Shown here piece by piece: positions 15,191 through 23,844 of a stretch of DNA of 32,633 nt (the stretch's first letter is position 1; each line of letters begins with the position of its first letter). The stretch lies in contig NZ_AOME01000029.1 in assembly GCF_000336935.1 (NCBI RefSeq), positions 3,038 to 35,670 of the forward strand, written 5' to 3'. Made by a program: the position numbers and the translations under genes. The stretch is from Halococcus salifodinae DSM 8989 (lineage in GTDB: Archaea; Halobacteriota; Halobacteria; Halobacteriales; Halococcaceae). The notes under the pieces were generated by a model. That model saw only the letters and a list, made by a program, of their open reading frames with translations. It had not been told where the DNA came from and did not search any database.

Positions 15191-15652
15191 CTACTCGGCC
15201 GGCGACCGGACGTACGTCACCGGACACGGCGCTCCGAGGAGCACGTCCTGCGTCGTGCTCCCGAACATCGCCTTGCCGACTGGCGAGCGCGTTGCACCGG
15301 AGACGACCACGCGGTCGGCGTTCGTCTCCCCGGCCAGGCTGACGATCCCGTCGCTGACGTCGCCGACCACGCCCCGGAGATCGTAGTCGACGTCGTGCTC
15401 CTCGAGCAGCCGTTCCAGACGGCGAACGGACTGATGGCGCTTCAGCACCGTGTTCACGTCCTCGGTGGTGGCATTTGGAAGGTCAATCTCCGCGGCCACG
15501 TTCTCGAACTGTTCCTGCGTAAACACGTGTGTGAGTACGACCGTGGCGTCGGTCGGTTTCGCGACCTGCAGCACGGCCTGCGCGAGCCGGTCCAGTCGGT
15601 CGTCGTCCTGCGGCCCGACGGCGAGGACAATCGTCTCGAACGAGAGATCCAT
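15191..15652 (-). CDS. Universal stress protein, UspA family
   Basis: A 153-residue single-domain UspA protein. The first strand is TIVLAVGPQD. The ATP-loop sequence SGATRSPVGKAMFGSTTQ fits G-2X-G-9X-G-S/T, and it ends with APCPVTYVRS. It is clearly paralogous to the UspA at 446-904: same length, same HVFT-E helix start and SIVSLA/GIVSLA block. The ATG at 15652 is supported by a T-rich TATA-like box 24-31 nt upstream. It may sense nucleotide or stress status; no direct partner is visible. Confidence 0.87.
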   Translation of the reverse strand: MDLSFETIVLAVGPQDDDRLDRLAQAVLQVAKPTDATVVLTHVFTQEQFENVAAEIDLPNATTEDVNTVLKRHQSVRRLERLLEEHDVDYDLRGVVGDVSDGIVSLAGETNADRVVVSGATRSPVGKAMFGSTTQDVLLGAPCPVTYVRSPAE

Positions 15653-15675
15653 GAGGGTCCTTCACTAGACCGCGA

Positions 15676-15683
15676 CAAAAATC
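15676..15683 (-). promoter_or_regulatory. TATA-like box of the second UspA gene
   Basis: GATTTTTG on the minus strand, 24-31 nt upstream of the ATG at 15652, the only T-rich octamer in this GC-rich stretch. Confidence 0.45.
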
Positions 15684-15740
15684 CTTCCGAATCGGGCGAC
15701 ACTACCCCTGGTCGATGACGAACCGCAATTCGGGGGTGAA

Positions 15741-15857
15741 TCAGTCGACCACCCGCCGGACGTACCCGTCGAGGTCTCCGACGTTCACGGCTCCGCGCTC
15801 GGTCGCTGGTGCGCCCGTCCACGCCGCGGTCCGCGGGTCTTTCCGCGGTCGGAATGC
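15741..15857 (-). pseudogene. C-terminal relic of an unidentified gene
   Basis: After an in-frame TAG, 38 codons with strong third-position GC run to a TGA at 15741 (AFRPRKDPRTAAWTGAPATE then RGAVNVGDLDGYVRRVVD). A second protein-like piece in another frame just upstream (APELQAYVIEWHGG) suggests a frameshifted gene. The family is not recognised. Together they account for most of the 340-base gap between the UspA and the DapA-family gene. Confidence 0.35.
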
Positions 15858-15992
15858 CTATCCACGCCGCCGTGCCACTCGATCACGTATGCCTGCAGTT
15901 CCGGAGCCGACAGAGCCAACGAAGCCACCGAAGCCGCTATGCCCGACCGCTCGCATCGAGCCGCCTGCCGACCGCTCGACGGCGGGGGGCCG

Positions 15993-16913
15993 ATGACCGA
16001 CGCTGCCTCGGACGACCCGGTCCGTACCTGGTGTCCGCTGGTTACTCCCCTCGACGGGGACGAGGCGGTCGACCACGACGCGCTCGCGAGCTTGGTCTCG
16101 CACGTTCGCGAGGGCGGTGTCGAGGGGCTCGTTCCCTGCGGTACGACGGGGGAGTTCGCCAGTCTCGACGCCGAGGAGTACCGCGCGGTGCTGGAGACGA
16201 CCGTCGACGCCGCCGGCGATGCGCCCGTCATGGCCGGCACTGCGGCGACGAGCGTCGCCGAGACGCTCCACCGGATCGAAACGGCGAGGGACGCCGGCGT
16301 CGACATCGGACTGATCGTCCTCCCGTACTTCCACACGGCGAACGACCCCGAGGGCAACGCGGAATTCGTCCGGCGCGTCGCCGACGACGCGGTACTTCCG
16401 CTCTACCTCTACAACATCCCGGCCTGTACGGGGCAGGCGATCGCCCCCGACGTGGTCAAGTCGGTCGCCGATCACGACCGGATCCACGGGCTGAAGGACT
16501 CGAGCGGCGACTTCAACTACTTCGTCGAGACGCTGCGCCGGACTCCGGACGACTTCGACTGTTACCAGGGGTTCGACAGCCACCTCGTCCCCGGGATGCT
16601 GCAGGGCGGTACGGGCGGGATCAACGCCCTCTCGAACGTCGTCCCCAAGGTGTTCACGGCCGGCGCGGCGGCGGCCGCCGGCGACGTCGACGCCGCTCGC
16701 CGGATCGGGAACGAGGGGATCGCGCCGCTGTTTCAGCAGTGCGTCGCCCACGGGTTCGCCCCGGCGACGAAGGCCGCGCTGGCCGAGCGGAGTATCCTCG
16801 ACGACGCCACGGTGCGTCCGCCGCTGGTCGAACCCGGTGACGAAGCGCGGGAAGAGATCGGCGAGGCCGTCGACATCGCCCTCGACGTCGTCGAATCGGT
16901 CGACCTCGGCTGA
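15993..16913 (+). CDS. DapA-family lyase/dehydratase (dihydrodipicolinate synthase superfamily)
   Basis: An (alpha/beta)8 Schiff-base enzyme of 306 residues. The pyruvate-carboxylate-binding motif GTTGE is at 50-54, the proton-shuttle Tyr140 in LYLYNIPACTGQ, and the Schiff-base Lys168 in HGLKDSSGD. The ATG at 15993 starts just before the conserved first strand; a longer in-frame version from 15939 adds only low-complexity residues. In haloarchaea and Bacillota such proteins cleave 2-keto-3-deoxy sugar acids to pyruvate and an aldehyde. No lysine-pathway gene is nearby, so a sugar-acid role fits the region better than diaminopimelate synthesis. It converges with the Lut genes. Confidence 0.9.
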   Translation: MTDAASDDPVRTWCPLVTPLDGDEAVDHDALASLVSHVREGGVEGLVPCGTTGEFASLDAEEYRAVLETTVDAAGDAPVMAGTAATSVAETLHRIETARDAGVDIGLIVLPYFHTANDPEGNAEFVRRVADDAVLPLYLYNIPACTGQAIAPDVVKSVADHDRIHGLKDSSGDFNYFVETLRRTPDDFDCYQGFDSHLVPGMLQGGTGGINALSNVVPKVFTAGAAAAAGDVDAARRIGNEGIAPLFQQCVAHGFAPATKAALAERSILDDATVRPPLVEPGDEAREEIGEAVDIALDVVESVDLG

Positions 16914-16959
16914 ACGTGGCGACGCGGAGGTTCACCGACGTGCCGGGTCGAATAGTGGG

Positions 16960-19230
16960 CTACGTCCGGGCTGGGTCGAGCAACTCCACCGGGTGCGCTG
17001 GCTTCCGGTCGAGCAGGTCGTCCAACTGGTCGAGACACGAGGTCCCGCTGGCGACGACCCGGCGGTTCCCGTGAACCCCACCGAACTCCGTCGCGAGGTC
17101 CTCACCGACGGCCATACTGAGTTCGTAGTAGTCGCGCTTGTAGCCGAAGCTACCAGCCATCCCACAGCACTCGGCCTCCGAGAGGACGACATCGTACCCG
17201 AGTCGGTCGAGCACGGCCTGGGTGTGGGCGGCCGCGCCGAGGGTCCGCTGCTGGCAGTGGCTGTGGTAGGCTACGCCCGGGTCGTCCGCGTCGGGGCCGG
17301 TCAGCACGTCGGCGTCGCCGCCGTTCTCCAGCAGGCCGAAGACGTACTCGACGGCCTCGTAGCTGTTCTCGGACAGGCGTTGATGGGAGGCGTCCGGGAG
17401 GAACTTCTCGTACTCCCGACGGAACATGGCGAGGTCGCTCGGTTCGACCACGACCACGTCGCGGCCGGCGTCGAGGTGCTCCGCGAGCGCGCCGAACACC
17501 CGGCTGGCCTTCGCGTCGGCGGTGGCGACCATCCCCTGTGAGAGCGGCGCTCGACCGCTGGAGGGAACGTCCGGTACCTCGACGTGCACGCCGAGGGCTT
17601 CCAGCACCCGGACGGCGGCCCGCCCACGTCCCGGGCGGACGTAGTTCGTGTAGAGGTCGGGGTAGACGATCGCCTCGCGGGTCGCCTCGTCCCGGGGGAC
17701 CAGCGAGCCGCCGGCCGCTCGCGTCTCCCGCGCTCGCTTCGTCGAGGCGGCTGCGCCGCCTCGCTTCTCGAACCAGTCGCGGAACGTCTCCCGCTCGAAC
17801 TGGGGCAGGTCGCGCCGGCCGTCGATTCCCAGCACGCGCTCCATTCCGGCGCGGACCGGCCCCGCATTCGCGAGCCAGTTCGACAGCGGGGCCGTCGCAC
17901 TCCCGAGCTTCGCCGCCGTCTCGAAGTTGCCGAAGAAGCGCTTGCCGAGGTCCATCCCGCCCGGCTCCTCGTCGGGCGTGAGCCCCTCGACGAGGTGGTC
18001 GAACTGCCCCTCGTCGGCGCCGCGGTTGACCCGGTCGCGAACGACGGTGTTGATCCACGGGATGTCGATCTCGACGGGGCAGGCGTTCACGCAGCGCGAG
18101 CAGCCCGTACAGAGGTCGTTGAACTCCGCCGCGGTGTCCAGCCCCTCGACACCGGCCTCCCAGCCGGTGGCGATGCCGCCGGTGTACGTCTCGCCGCCGA
18201 ACGCGTGGCCGCCCACTTGCTGGAAGTTCGCACAGGAGTTCGCGCAGGCGCCACAGCGGATGCAGTACAGCGTCTCCCGCAACTGGGGATCCTCGCGCAT
18301 CTCGGTCCGGCCGTTGTCGAGGAGGACGAGGTGGAACTCGCGGTCCTCACTCCCCTGCTTCGACAGCGGAGTCGTCGGGTCGTCGAAGTCGAGCGAGGGG
18401 GAGTCGGAGGGGGGTGTCAGCATCGAGAGGTACTGCGGGACGTCCTGACCGGTCGCGGCGCGGGCGATCAGCTCGGTGAACGGCTTCAGTTCCTCGATAG
18501 AGGGGAGAAGCTTCTCGATTCCGGCGACGGCGACGTGCGTGTCCGGCGTCGCCGCCACCTTCCGGCCGTTCCCCTCGTTGGTGACGAGCGTGATCGTCCC
18601 CGACTCGGCGAGCACGAAGTTCGCACCGGTGACCCCCACGTCCGCCTCGACGATGCGGTCGCCGAGGTAGTCGCGCGCGAACTCGGTGAGCTCTTGGGCC
18701 GTTTCCAGGGGCTCCTCCGGGTCAAAACGGTCGTTGAACAGTTCCGCAATGTCGTCACTCGACCTGTGCAGCGAGGGGCCGACGAGGTGGGAGGGCGCCT
18801 CGTCGGCGACCTGGACGACGAACTCCCCGAGGTCGGTCTCGTACACGTCGACGCCGGCGGCTTCGAGCGCCTCGTTGAGGTCGATCTCTTCGGTCGTCAT
18901 CGACTTCGACTTCACGACCGTGTCGCCGTCGTCCCGGACGACCTCCTCGACGTAACGGTTCGCGTCCGCGGCGTCGTCCGCGACGTACACCGTGCCGCCG
19001 TTGGCCTCGACCGACTCGCGGACGGTCTCGATCAGCTCCGGGAGGCGCTCGATGGCGTCCTCCTTGATCTCCCGTGCCCTGCCCCTGAGCTCCTCGTACC
19101 CCTCGTACTCGGTCGAGGCCCGGTACCGCTCGCGGTTGAAGTGGCTCGTGTTCTCCCGGACCGCCTCCCGCTCGGTCGCGAGCAGGTGACGGATGTGGGC
19201 AGCTTTGTCAGTGGGTTCGTCGACGGACAT
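16960..19230 (-). CDS. LutB-LutA fusion: LUD domain, two 4Fe-4S clusters and CCG domain
   Basis: A 756-residue cytoplasmic oxidoreductase for 2-hydroxyacid (lactate or glycolate) oxidation. Residues of about 60-290 form the LUD domain (VGVTGANFVLAESGTITLVT). Ferredoxin clusters are at Cys323/326/329/333 (CIRCGACANSC) and Cys374/377/380/384 (CTGCSRCVNACP). From about 520 onward a LutA/HdrB-like CCG region has SSG at 557-559 where the first CCG usually stands, then HSHC near 656 and a full ECCGMAGSFGY (CCG at 688-690). In Bacillus these are separate proteins LutA and LutB; here they are one chain. It follows lutC with no gap (ATG 19230, lutC stop at 19231-19233), so the pair is one operon. Confidence 0.92.
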   Translation of the reverse strand: MSVDEPTDKAAHIRHLLATEREAVRENTSHFNRERYRASTEYEGYEELRGRAREIKEDAIERLPELIETVRESVEANGGTVYVADDAADANRYVEEVVRDDGDTVVKSKSMTTEEIDLNEALEAAGVDVYETDLGEFVVQVADEAPSHLVGPSLHRSSDDIAELFNDRFDPEEPLETAQELTEFARDYLGDRIVEADVGVTGANFVLAESGTITLVTNEGNGRKVAATPDTHVAVAGIEKLLPSIEELKPFTELIARAATGQDVPQYLSMLTPPSDSPSLDFDDPTTPLSKQGSEDREFHLVLLDNGRTEMREDPQLRETLYCIRCGACANSCANFQQVGGHAFGGETYTGGIATGWEAGVEGLDTAAEFNDLCTGCSRCVNACPVEIDIPWINTVVRDRVNRGADEGQFDHLVEGLTPDEEPGGMDLGKRFFGNFETAAKLGSATAPLSNWLANAGPVRAGMERVLGIDGRRDLPQFERETFRDWFEKRGGAAASTKRARETRAAGGSLVPRDEATREAIVYPDLYTNYVRPGRGRAAVRVLEALGVHVEVPDVPSSGRAPLSQGMVATADAKASRVFGALAEHLDAGRDVVVVEPSDLAMFRREYEKFLPDASHQRLSENSYEAVEYVFGLLENGGDADVLTGPDADDPGVAYHSHCQQRTLGAAAHTQAVLDRLGYDVVLSEAECCGMAGSFGYKRDYYELSMAVGEDLATEFGGVHGNRRVVASGTSCLDQLDDLLDRKPAHPVELLDPART

Positions 19231-19740
19231 CTACCGATTCTCCAGGACGACGGCGTGGACGTGCTTCGGCCCGTGGACCCCCTCGACGAGCGCGCCCATG
19301 TCGCCGGTCGCGCTCGGGCCGGTCGCGAAGACGGCGCTCGCGGGGTTCTCGGCGTAGGCGTCGCCGAGTTCGTCGAGCGCGGCGGGGAGGTCGGCGACGA
19401 GGTCACTCTCGCGAACGACGGCGACGTGACGCTCGGGGTAGAGGCTCACCGGCTCCGACCCCTTCGCGTCGGAGTCGATCAGGAAGCTCCCGTACGTGGC
19501 GACGCCGAGCCTGGCGGGCGTGACCCCCGTCGTCGCCGCGCGTAGCTCCGCGGGCGTCGGGTCGACCGTCACCGGCGCGTCGTCGAGTGATACCCCCTCG
19601 TAGCCGAGCGGGACGCCGACGGCGGGGTTGACGAGCGCATCGACCAGCGTCGAACGGAACCCCTCGATGTCGGTGCGCGCCCACGAGACCCCGTGGTCCT
19701 CCAGCGCCTCGCCGAACCCAGCAATGCGTACATTTGACAT
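19231..19740 (-). CDS. lutC: LutC-like LUD-domain protein
   Basis: A 169-residue single LUD domain, the usual length for haloarchaeal LutC/LldG. Typical blocks are GVTPARLGVATYGSFLI (active-site-like strand with Thr/Gly), SLYPERHVAVV and FATGPSATGDMGALVEGVHGP, the family-defining C-terminal motif. It is the third subunit of the lactate/glycolate-oxidising Lut complex and is directly upstream of the LutB-LutA fusion. The ATG at 19740 is supported by a TATA-like box 24-31 nt upstream. It probably supplies pyruvate or glyoxylate from hydroxyacids released by the aldolase routes in this window. Confidence 0.9.
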   Translation of the reverse strand: MSNVRIAGFGEALEDHGVSWARTDIEGFRSTLVDALVNPAVGVPLGYEGVSLDDAPVTVDPTPAELRAATTGVTPARLGVATYGSFLIDSDAKGSEPVSLYPERHVAVVRESDLVADLPAALDELGDAYAENPASAVFATGPSATGDMGALVEGVHGPKHVHAVVLENR

Positions 19741-19763
19741 GGTAGTAGGTCACGAGGGGACAC

Positions 19764-19771
19764 GGTTAATC
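19764..19771 (-). promoter_or_regulatory. TATA-like box of the lut operon
   Basis: GATTAACC on the minus strand, 24-31 nt upstream of the lutC ATG at 19740, fits a leaderless transcript of lutC and the fusion gene. The rest of the 262-base gap to 20003 shows no gene. Confidence 0.5.
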
Positions 19772-20002
19772 GTTTTCCTCTTACACACCGCTTGCGGTCG
19801 AATTTCCTGCTGACAGCTTGTAGCTCGCGTCCGCGGTTCTCGATGGTGTCGATGCACCTTTCCCCGGTCGGCGTTCCGCCAAGTCGGTGCCGTGGCCCCG
19901 CTTGGTTGTTTGTACCCGGGGCCACGGACCGGAGTCACCCGGCGGTACTGTCGGTGTGGTCGCTGCCGTTCGAGTCGCAGTCGCTACCGACCTCCGACCC
20001 GA

Positions 20003-20971
20003 TCACCTTTCCTTCTCGACGGACTCCAGTAACCCCTTCATGTAGCCGATGGTGAACAGCCGGCCCTTGGTCTCGTAGCCGGGGTTGTCGTTCTGCTCGC
20101 CGGCCATCGTCGGCACGTGGTCCGGGCGGATCACGCCGTCGAAGTCGACCTCGTGGTAGGCGCGCATCGCCTCGACCATGTCCGTCGGGCCGTCATCGTG
20201 CCAGGTCTCCACGAACCCGTCGGCGTCCCCCTCGACGTCGCGGAAGTGCGCGAATACGATACGGTCGCCGAAGTGGCGGATCGCCTCGGGGATGTCGGCG
20301 CCCATCGCTGCGAAGTTCCCTTGACCGAACGTGACGCCGTTGTGCGGGCTGTCGACGATATCCAGTACCCGGTCGTACGCTTCGACGCTGTTGATAATCC
20401 GAGGGATCCCCGCCAGTTCCTCGCGCGGCGGGTCGTCGGGGTGGAGCCCGAGCTTCACGCCGGCCTCCTCGGCGACCGGGACAACCTCCTCTAGGAAGTA
20501 CTCAAGATTCCCCCACAGCTCCTCGTGGGTTACGTCGACCGGCGAGCGTCCCTCCGGGAGTCCCTCCATCCGATCGAGGTCGAACCCGGAGGTGAGCGAT
20601 CCGCCCCGGATCTCGATGTGGACGTCGGTTCGGGCCCAGCGAACGCTCGCCATCCAGTCATAGCAGACGGTGGGTATCCCCAACTCGCCGCAGTCTCGGA
20701 GGAACTGTTTGAACGTCTCGATCTCCTCGTCGCGCCCTTCGAGTCCGAGGCGTGTCCGGTCCGTGATTGGGACGCTCCCCTCGATGACAGCGACCTCTAA
20801 ATCGACGCCCTCGAACCAGTTCACCATGCCGCGCAGCTCCTCGAACTTCCAGAATCGCTTGTCCTCGCCGATCTCCAGCGGGTGGACGACGGCCTTCTCG
20901 ACGCCCATCTGTGTCGCGAGTTTCCAGCGGTCGTCCGGCTCCGGCGGGAGGATGAGTGCAGGCTCAACCAT
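20003..20971 (-). CDS. uxuA: Mannonate dehydratase-like protein (UxuA family)
   Basis: A 322-residue TIM-barrel protein of the UxuA family, which dehydrates D-mannonate to 2-keto-3-deoxygluconate. Family blocks are VKLGLHPDDPP (His177), AHFRDV (His242), FVETWHDDGPTDM and IRPDHVPTMAGE (Asp284). The block equivalent to the FCTGS-type motif reads TFGQGN, with Gly216 where UxuA has its metal-binding Cys. Two earlier in-frame starts exist (20986 ATG, 20992 GTG), but the ATG at 20971 is best placed relative to the TATA-like box at 20996-21003. Length is slightly below the roughly 350-390 of bacterial UxuA. Function in a hexuronate route is plausible, but the altered ligand leaves the substrate open. 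Confidence 0.8.
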   Translation of the reverse strand: MVEPALILPPEPDDRWKLATQMGVEKAVVHPLEIGEDKRFWKFEELRGMVNWFEGVDLEVAVIEGSVPITDRTRLGLEGRDEEIETFKQFLRDCGELGIPTVCYDWMASVRWARTDVHIEIRGGSLTSGFDLDRMEGLPEGRSPVDVTHEELWGNLEYFLEEVVPVAEEAGVKLGLHPDDPPREELAGIPRIINSVEAYDRVLDIVDSPHNGVTFGQGNFAAMGADIPEAIRHFGDRIVFAHFRDVEGDADGFVETWHDDGPTDMVEAMRAYHEVDFDGVIRPDHVPTMAGEQNDNPGYETKGRLFTIGYMKGLLESVEKER

Positions 20972-20995
20972 GTCTCGTCGGTCCATGCGCACCCT

Positions 20996-21003
20996 GATAA
21001 CTC
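20996..21003 (-). promoter_or_regulatory. TATA-like box deciding the start of the UxuA-like gene
   Basis: GAGTTATC on the minus strand, 25-32 nt upstream of the ATG at 20971 but only 10-17 nt from the ATG at 20986. This argues for the shorter protein from a leaderless mRNA. Confidence 0.5.
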
Positions 21004-21204
21004 TTGGCGACCGCGACGGTTACCGGTCGTTGGGAAACGCGCTCGAGTCCTCGACGCCGAGCACGTTCCCACGTTACCGACCGACACACCGGACGACGAC
21101 ACGCCAGCCGACAGCACCGACCCCCGTCGATGGCGGCGCTCGCTTCCAGCCGCGGCGGTCGGCTTGACCGGGGGACGGGAGCCCGGCGGAGTCGTCCTCG
21201 CGTG

Positions 21205-22491
21205 TCAGTCGGCGTCCGACTCCGGCTCCACGCCGACGGGGTCGTCGGGCGCGTCGAAACTCTCGACCAGCGCGAACTGGGTGAGAACGGCGGCCGCGAA
21301 CGCCAGCAGACTCCCGACCGCGTAGGTCAGTTCAATGGAGGTGACCGTCGACGCCAGGCCGAACAGCGCCGGCCCGACCATCCCGCCGAACCCCCGCGCG
21401 GTCGAACGGAAGCCGATGAGTTCGGACTCGCGGTCGGCGGGGGCGACGTCTCCGATGAACGACACCGCGCCGACCCGGGTCCCCGAGAAGGCTCCCGCGA
21501 GCAGGGCCATGCCGACGGCGACGACGACGGCACGTCCGATCGCGGAGGGGACGAACGCCGCCGAGGCCATCGCGGCGGCGAACGCCCCGGAGCCGGCCAT
21601 CCCGAGCGTGATGAACGGCTTCCGCCCGAGCCGGTCCGCGTACTCGCCCACGAGGTACATCGTCGCGACCTGGCCGGCGGGGTTCACCGCGAGCAACGCG
21701 CCCATCAGGAACTCCGAGAGTCCCAACTCTCCGACGATGTACACTGGGAGGAGGCTCGTCGTCCCGAGCACGGTCATGTTCCGGAGCAGGGTGGCGGCGT
21801 AGAGCCACATGAGCCCGTTCGTGTAGAGGTGTTCGCGGCCGGCCGCGCTGGGGAACAGCCGCCGCTTCACCTCGCCGCCGAGTTCGCGGGGAGCGACGCG
21901 CCGGTGGCGGTCGGGGTTCGGGTCCTCGATCACGAGCGCTGCGAGCAGCACGAGCCCCGAGACCGCGGCGACGACGCCGAACAGTTCCGGCGCGGCGAGC
22001 AGGCCAAGCAACACGCCGGCGAACAGCTGTCCGAACGTGAACCCGACCGCCTGCGCGCTCGAGAAGAAGCCGACCGAACGGCCCCGCGCCTGCGCCCCCC
22101 CGCGGTCGCTCACGACCGCGAGCATCACGGGGAGGTACCCTGCCGCGAAGGCGGCGTAGACGGTCCGGGCCGTCAACGGGAGCCAGATACCGTCGACGAG
22201 AACGAGCGGGAGGGCGGCGATCGCACCCAGAGCCGACACGGCCAGCAGGACGTCCCGCCGACGGCCGGTCACGTCGGCGAGGGCGCCCCAGACCGGCGCG
22301 AACGTCATCAGGCCGAAGAAGTACAACGCGAGCACGAGGCTCACTGCGAGCGGGGAGCCGCCACGGCGGCCGATGTAAACGGCCATCGCGGTCCCCATCA
22401 GGATCGGTGCGAACTTGCTCGCGGCGGCGGCGACGCCGATCGCCGACCGTTGGATGCGGTCGCTGCCCCGGTCTACCGCGGGGAAGTTCAC
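21205..22491 (-). CDS. Major facilitator superfamily transporter
   Basis: A 428-residue membrane protein with about 12 hydrophobic segments in two halves separated by a basic, hydrophilic loop (IEDPNPDRHRRVAPRELGGE). MFS motif A is visible in the first half (GALADVTGRRRDVLL) and a related one in the second (YLVGEYADRLGRKPF). No signal peptide beyond the first membrane segment is seen. The ATG lies 10 bases after the stop of the glucarate-dehydratase-like gene, so the two form an operon, and uptake of the corresponding sugar acid (aldarate or aldonate) is the natural inference. The acidic C-terminus (PDDPVGVEPESDAD) is typical of halophiles. Confidence 0.9.
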   Translation of the reverse strand: MNFPAVDRGSDRIQRSAIGVAAAASKFAPILMGTAMAVYIGRRGGSPLAVSLVLALYFFGLMTFAPVWGALADVTGRRRDVLLAVSALGAIAALPLVLVDGIWLPLTARTVYAAFAAGYLPVMLAVVSDRGGAQARGRSVGFFSSAQAVGFTFGQLFAGVLLGLLAAPELFGVVAAVSGLVLLAALVIEDPNPDRHRRVAPRELGGEVKRRLFPSAAGREHLYTNGLMWLYAATLLRNMTVLGTTSLLPVYIVGELGLSEFLMGALLAVNPAGQVATMYLVGEYADRLGRKPFITLGMAGSGAFAAAMASAAFVPSAIGRAVVVAVGMALLAGAFSGTRVGAVSFIGDVAPADRESELIGFRSTARGFGGMVGPALFGLASTVTSIELTYAVGSLLAFAAAVLTQFALVESFDAPDDPVGVEPESDAD

Positions 22492-22501
22492 TGGACGAGC
22501 C

Positions 22502-23731
22502 TCACCACCGGGGCTTGTTGGGCAGCCAGCCCGACCGCCCCGATTCGCTCATCGCGTCGGCGTACTCGGCCGCCATCGACTCCACCGACGAGTACGCGAG
22601 CGGGTCGGACTCCTCGTAGCGGTCGCGTGCCCGTTCGACCAGGTCGTCGTCGAGTTCGACCCCGAGACCGGGGTCGTCCGAGAGGCTGATCGTCCCGTCG
22701 GATATCTCGACCGGCGCGTCGCGGATCACGTCGTCGGCCATCCACGGGTAGTGGGTGTCGGGGGCGTACCGGAGCGTCGGCATCGCCGCCGAGACGTGTG
22801 CCATCGCGGCCATGCTCACCCCGAGGTGGGAGTTCGAGTGCATCCCGACGCCGAGGTCGAACGTCCGAGCGACGGTGTCGAGGCGCCGAGTGCCGCTGAA
22901 CCCGCCCCAGTAGTGGTGGTCGCTCAGGATGACGTCGACAGCCCCCATCTCGACCGCAGGGGCGATTTCGTCGAACTCGGTGACGTACATGTTCGTCGCC
23001 ACGGGGTAGTCCACGTGACGCTTCAGTCGGGCGTGCGCGTTCATCGTCGGGACGGGGTCTTCGAGGAACTGAACGTGGAGGTCCCGGTCCCGTAGGCGGT
23101 TCGCGATGTCGATGGCGGTCTCCACGCTCCACGTCCCGTTCGGGTCGATGCGAAGGGGTGTCTCGCGGCCGAACTCCTCCGCCAGAAGGTCGAGCGTCCG
23201 CAGTTCCGCCTCGGGCGGCAGGACGCCCCCTTTCAACTTCAGCACGTCGAACCCGTATCGCTCGACGAACTCCGTCGCCTCCTCGACCATCGACTCGGGG
23301 CTCATCACCTCCTGTGGAGCTATCGCCGCCCCGTTTGGGTCGGAGTCGGCCCCCTTGAAGAAGAGGTACCCGGAGAACTCCACCTCGTCGCGCATCTTCC
23401 CCCCGAGCAAGTTGTAGACGGGTTCGCCGACGGCCTTGCCGAGGAGATCGAACAGCGCCACCTCGATGGCCCCGTACGCCATCGGGTCCTGCAGGCGGTG
23501 GGCGAGCGGTCGGCGCTCGTGGGGGTTCGCCCCCTCGACCAGATCGACCGCGCGCTCCAGCGCCGATATCACTCGTTCGTCGCCGTAGGTCTCGCCGACA
23601 CCGACGGTGCCGTCGGCGGTAGTGAGTCGGACGAGCGTCCGTGCGGCGACCTCGCTGTGTGCGCCCCATGAGTTGCGCAGCGGCGGCTCTCGGTGTGCGA
23701 CCGGGAGTACCTCCATCTCGCGGACTTTCAT
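22502..23731 (-). CDS. Enolase-superfamily dehydratase, glucarate-dehydratase-like
   Basis: A 409-residue (capping domain plus barrel) enzyme with the glucarate-dehydratase ligand set. It has the KxK motif Lys165-x-Lys167 (LKLKGG), Asp196/Asn198 (RIDPNGTW), Glu224 (FLEDPVP), Asn247 as third metal ligand (VATNMYV, the GlucD hallmark) and Asp271. His298 lies in VGMHSNSHLG. It removes water from an acid sugar, most likely D-glucarate or a related aldarate, to a 5-keto-4-deoxy acid. It is divergent from the DapA-family gene at 23845, which could process that product, and co-transcribed with the MFS gene downstream. The start at 23731 precedes the first conserved strand. Confidence 0.88.
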   Translation of the reverse strand: MKVREMEVLPVAHREPPLRNSWGAHSEVAARTLVRLTTADGTVGVGETYGDERVISALERAVDLVEGANPHERRPLAHRLQDPMAYGAIEVALFDLLGKAVGEPVYNLLGGKMRDEVEFSGYLFFKGADSDPNGAAIAPQEVMSPESMVEEATEFVERYGFDVLKLKGGVLPPEAELRTLDLLAEEFGRETPLRIDPNGTWSVETAIDIANRLRDRDLHVQFLEDPVPTMNAHARLKRHVDYPVATNMYVTEFDEIAPAVEMGAVDVILSDHHYWGGFSGTRRLDTVARTFDLGVGMHSNSHLGVSMAAMAHVSAAMPTLRYAPDTHYPWMADDVIRDAPVEISDGTISLSDDPGLGVELDDDLVERARDRYEESDPLAYSSVESMAAEYADAMSESGRSGWLPNKPRW

Positions 23732-23760
23732 GTGTCAACTAGGCACACACCGTAGGGCTC

Positions 23761-23820
23761 ATTAAAGCTATTGGTGGGACCCGATTCGACCGATTCCGGC
23801 GTCCCGCCGAAGCTTTTTGT
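23761..23820. promoter_or_regulatory. Divergent promoter between glucarate dehydratase and DapA-family genes
   Basis: Two AT-rich boxes face opposite ways in a 113-base gap: TAGCTTTAAT (minus strand, 23761-23770, 30-39 nt upstream of the ATG at 23731) and CTTTTTGT (plus strand, 23813-23820, 25-32 nt upstream of the ATG at 23845). The arrangement allows co-regulation by one factor binding between them. No clear operator palindrome was found. Confidence 0.5.
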
Positions 23821-23844
23821 GGGTGTGGGTTGTGATGGCACGCG

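Noticed and set aside
15993-16913. Assignment as dapA of lysine biosynthesis
   Set aside because: Motifs allow it, but no other lysine gene is present and all neighbours are sugar- or hydroxyacid-catabolic.
17584-19545. Very long open frame (653 codons) on the plus strand opposite the Lut genes
   Set aside because: It is antisense to clearly conserved LutB-LutA and LutC sequence; long antisense frames are common in GC-rich haloarchaeal genes.
21004-22689. 561-codon plus-strand frame opposite the MFS transporter
   Set aside because: Arg/Gly/Glu-rich composition without domains, exactly antisense to a well-supported membrane protein.
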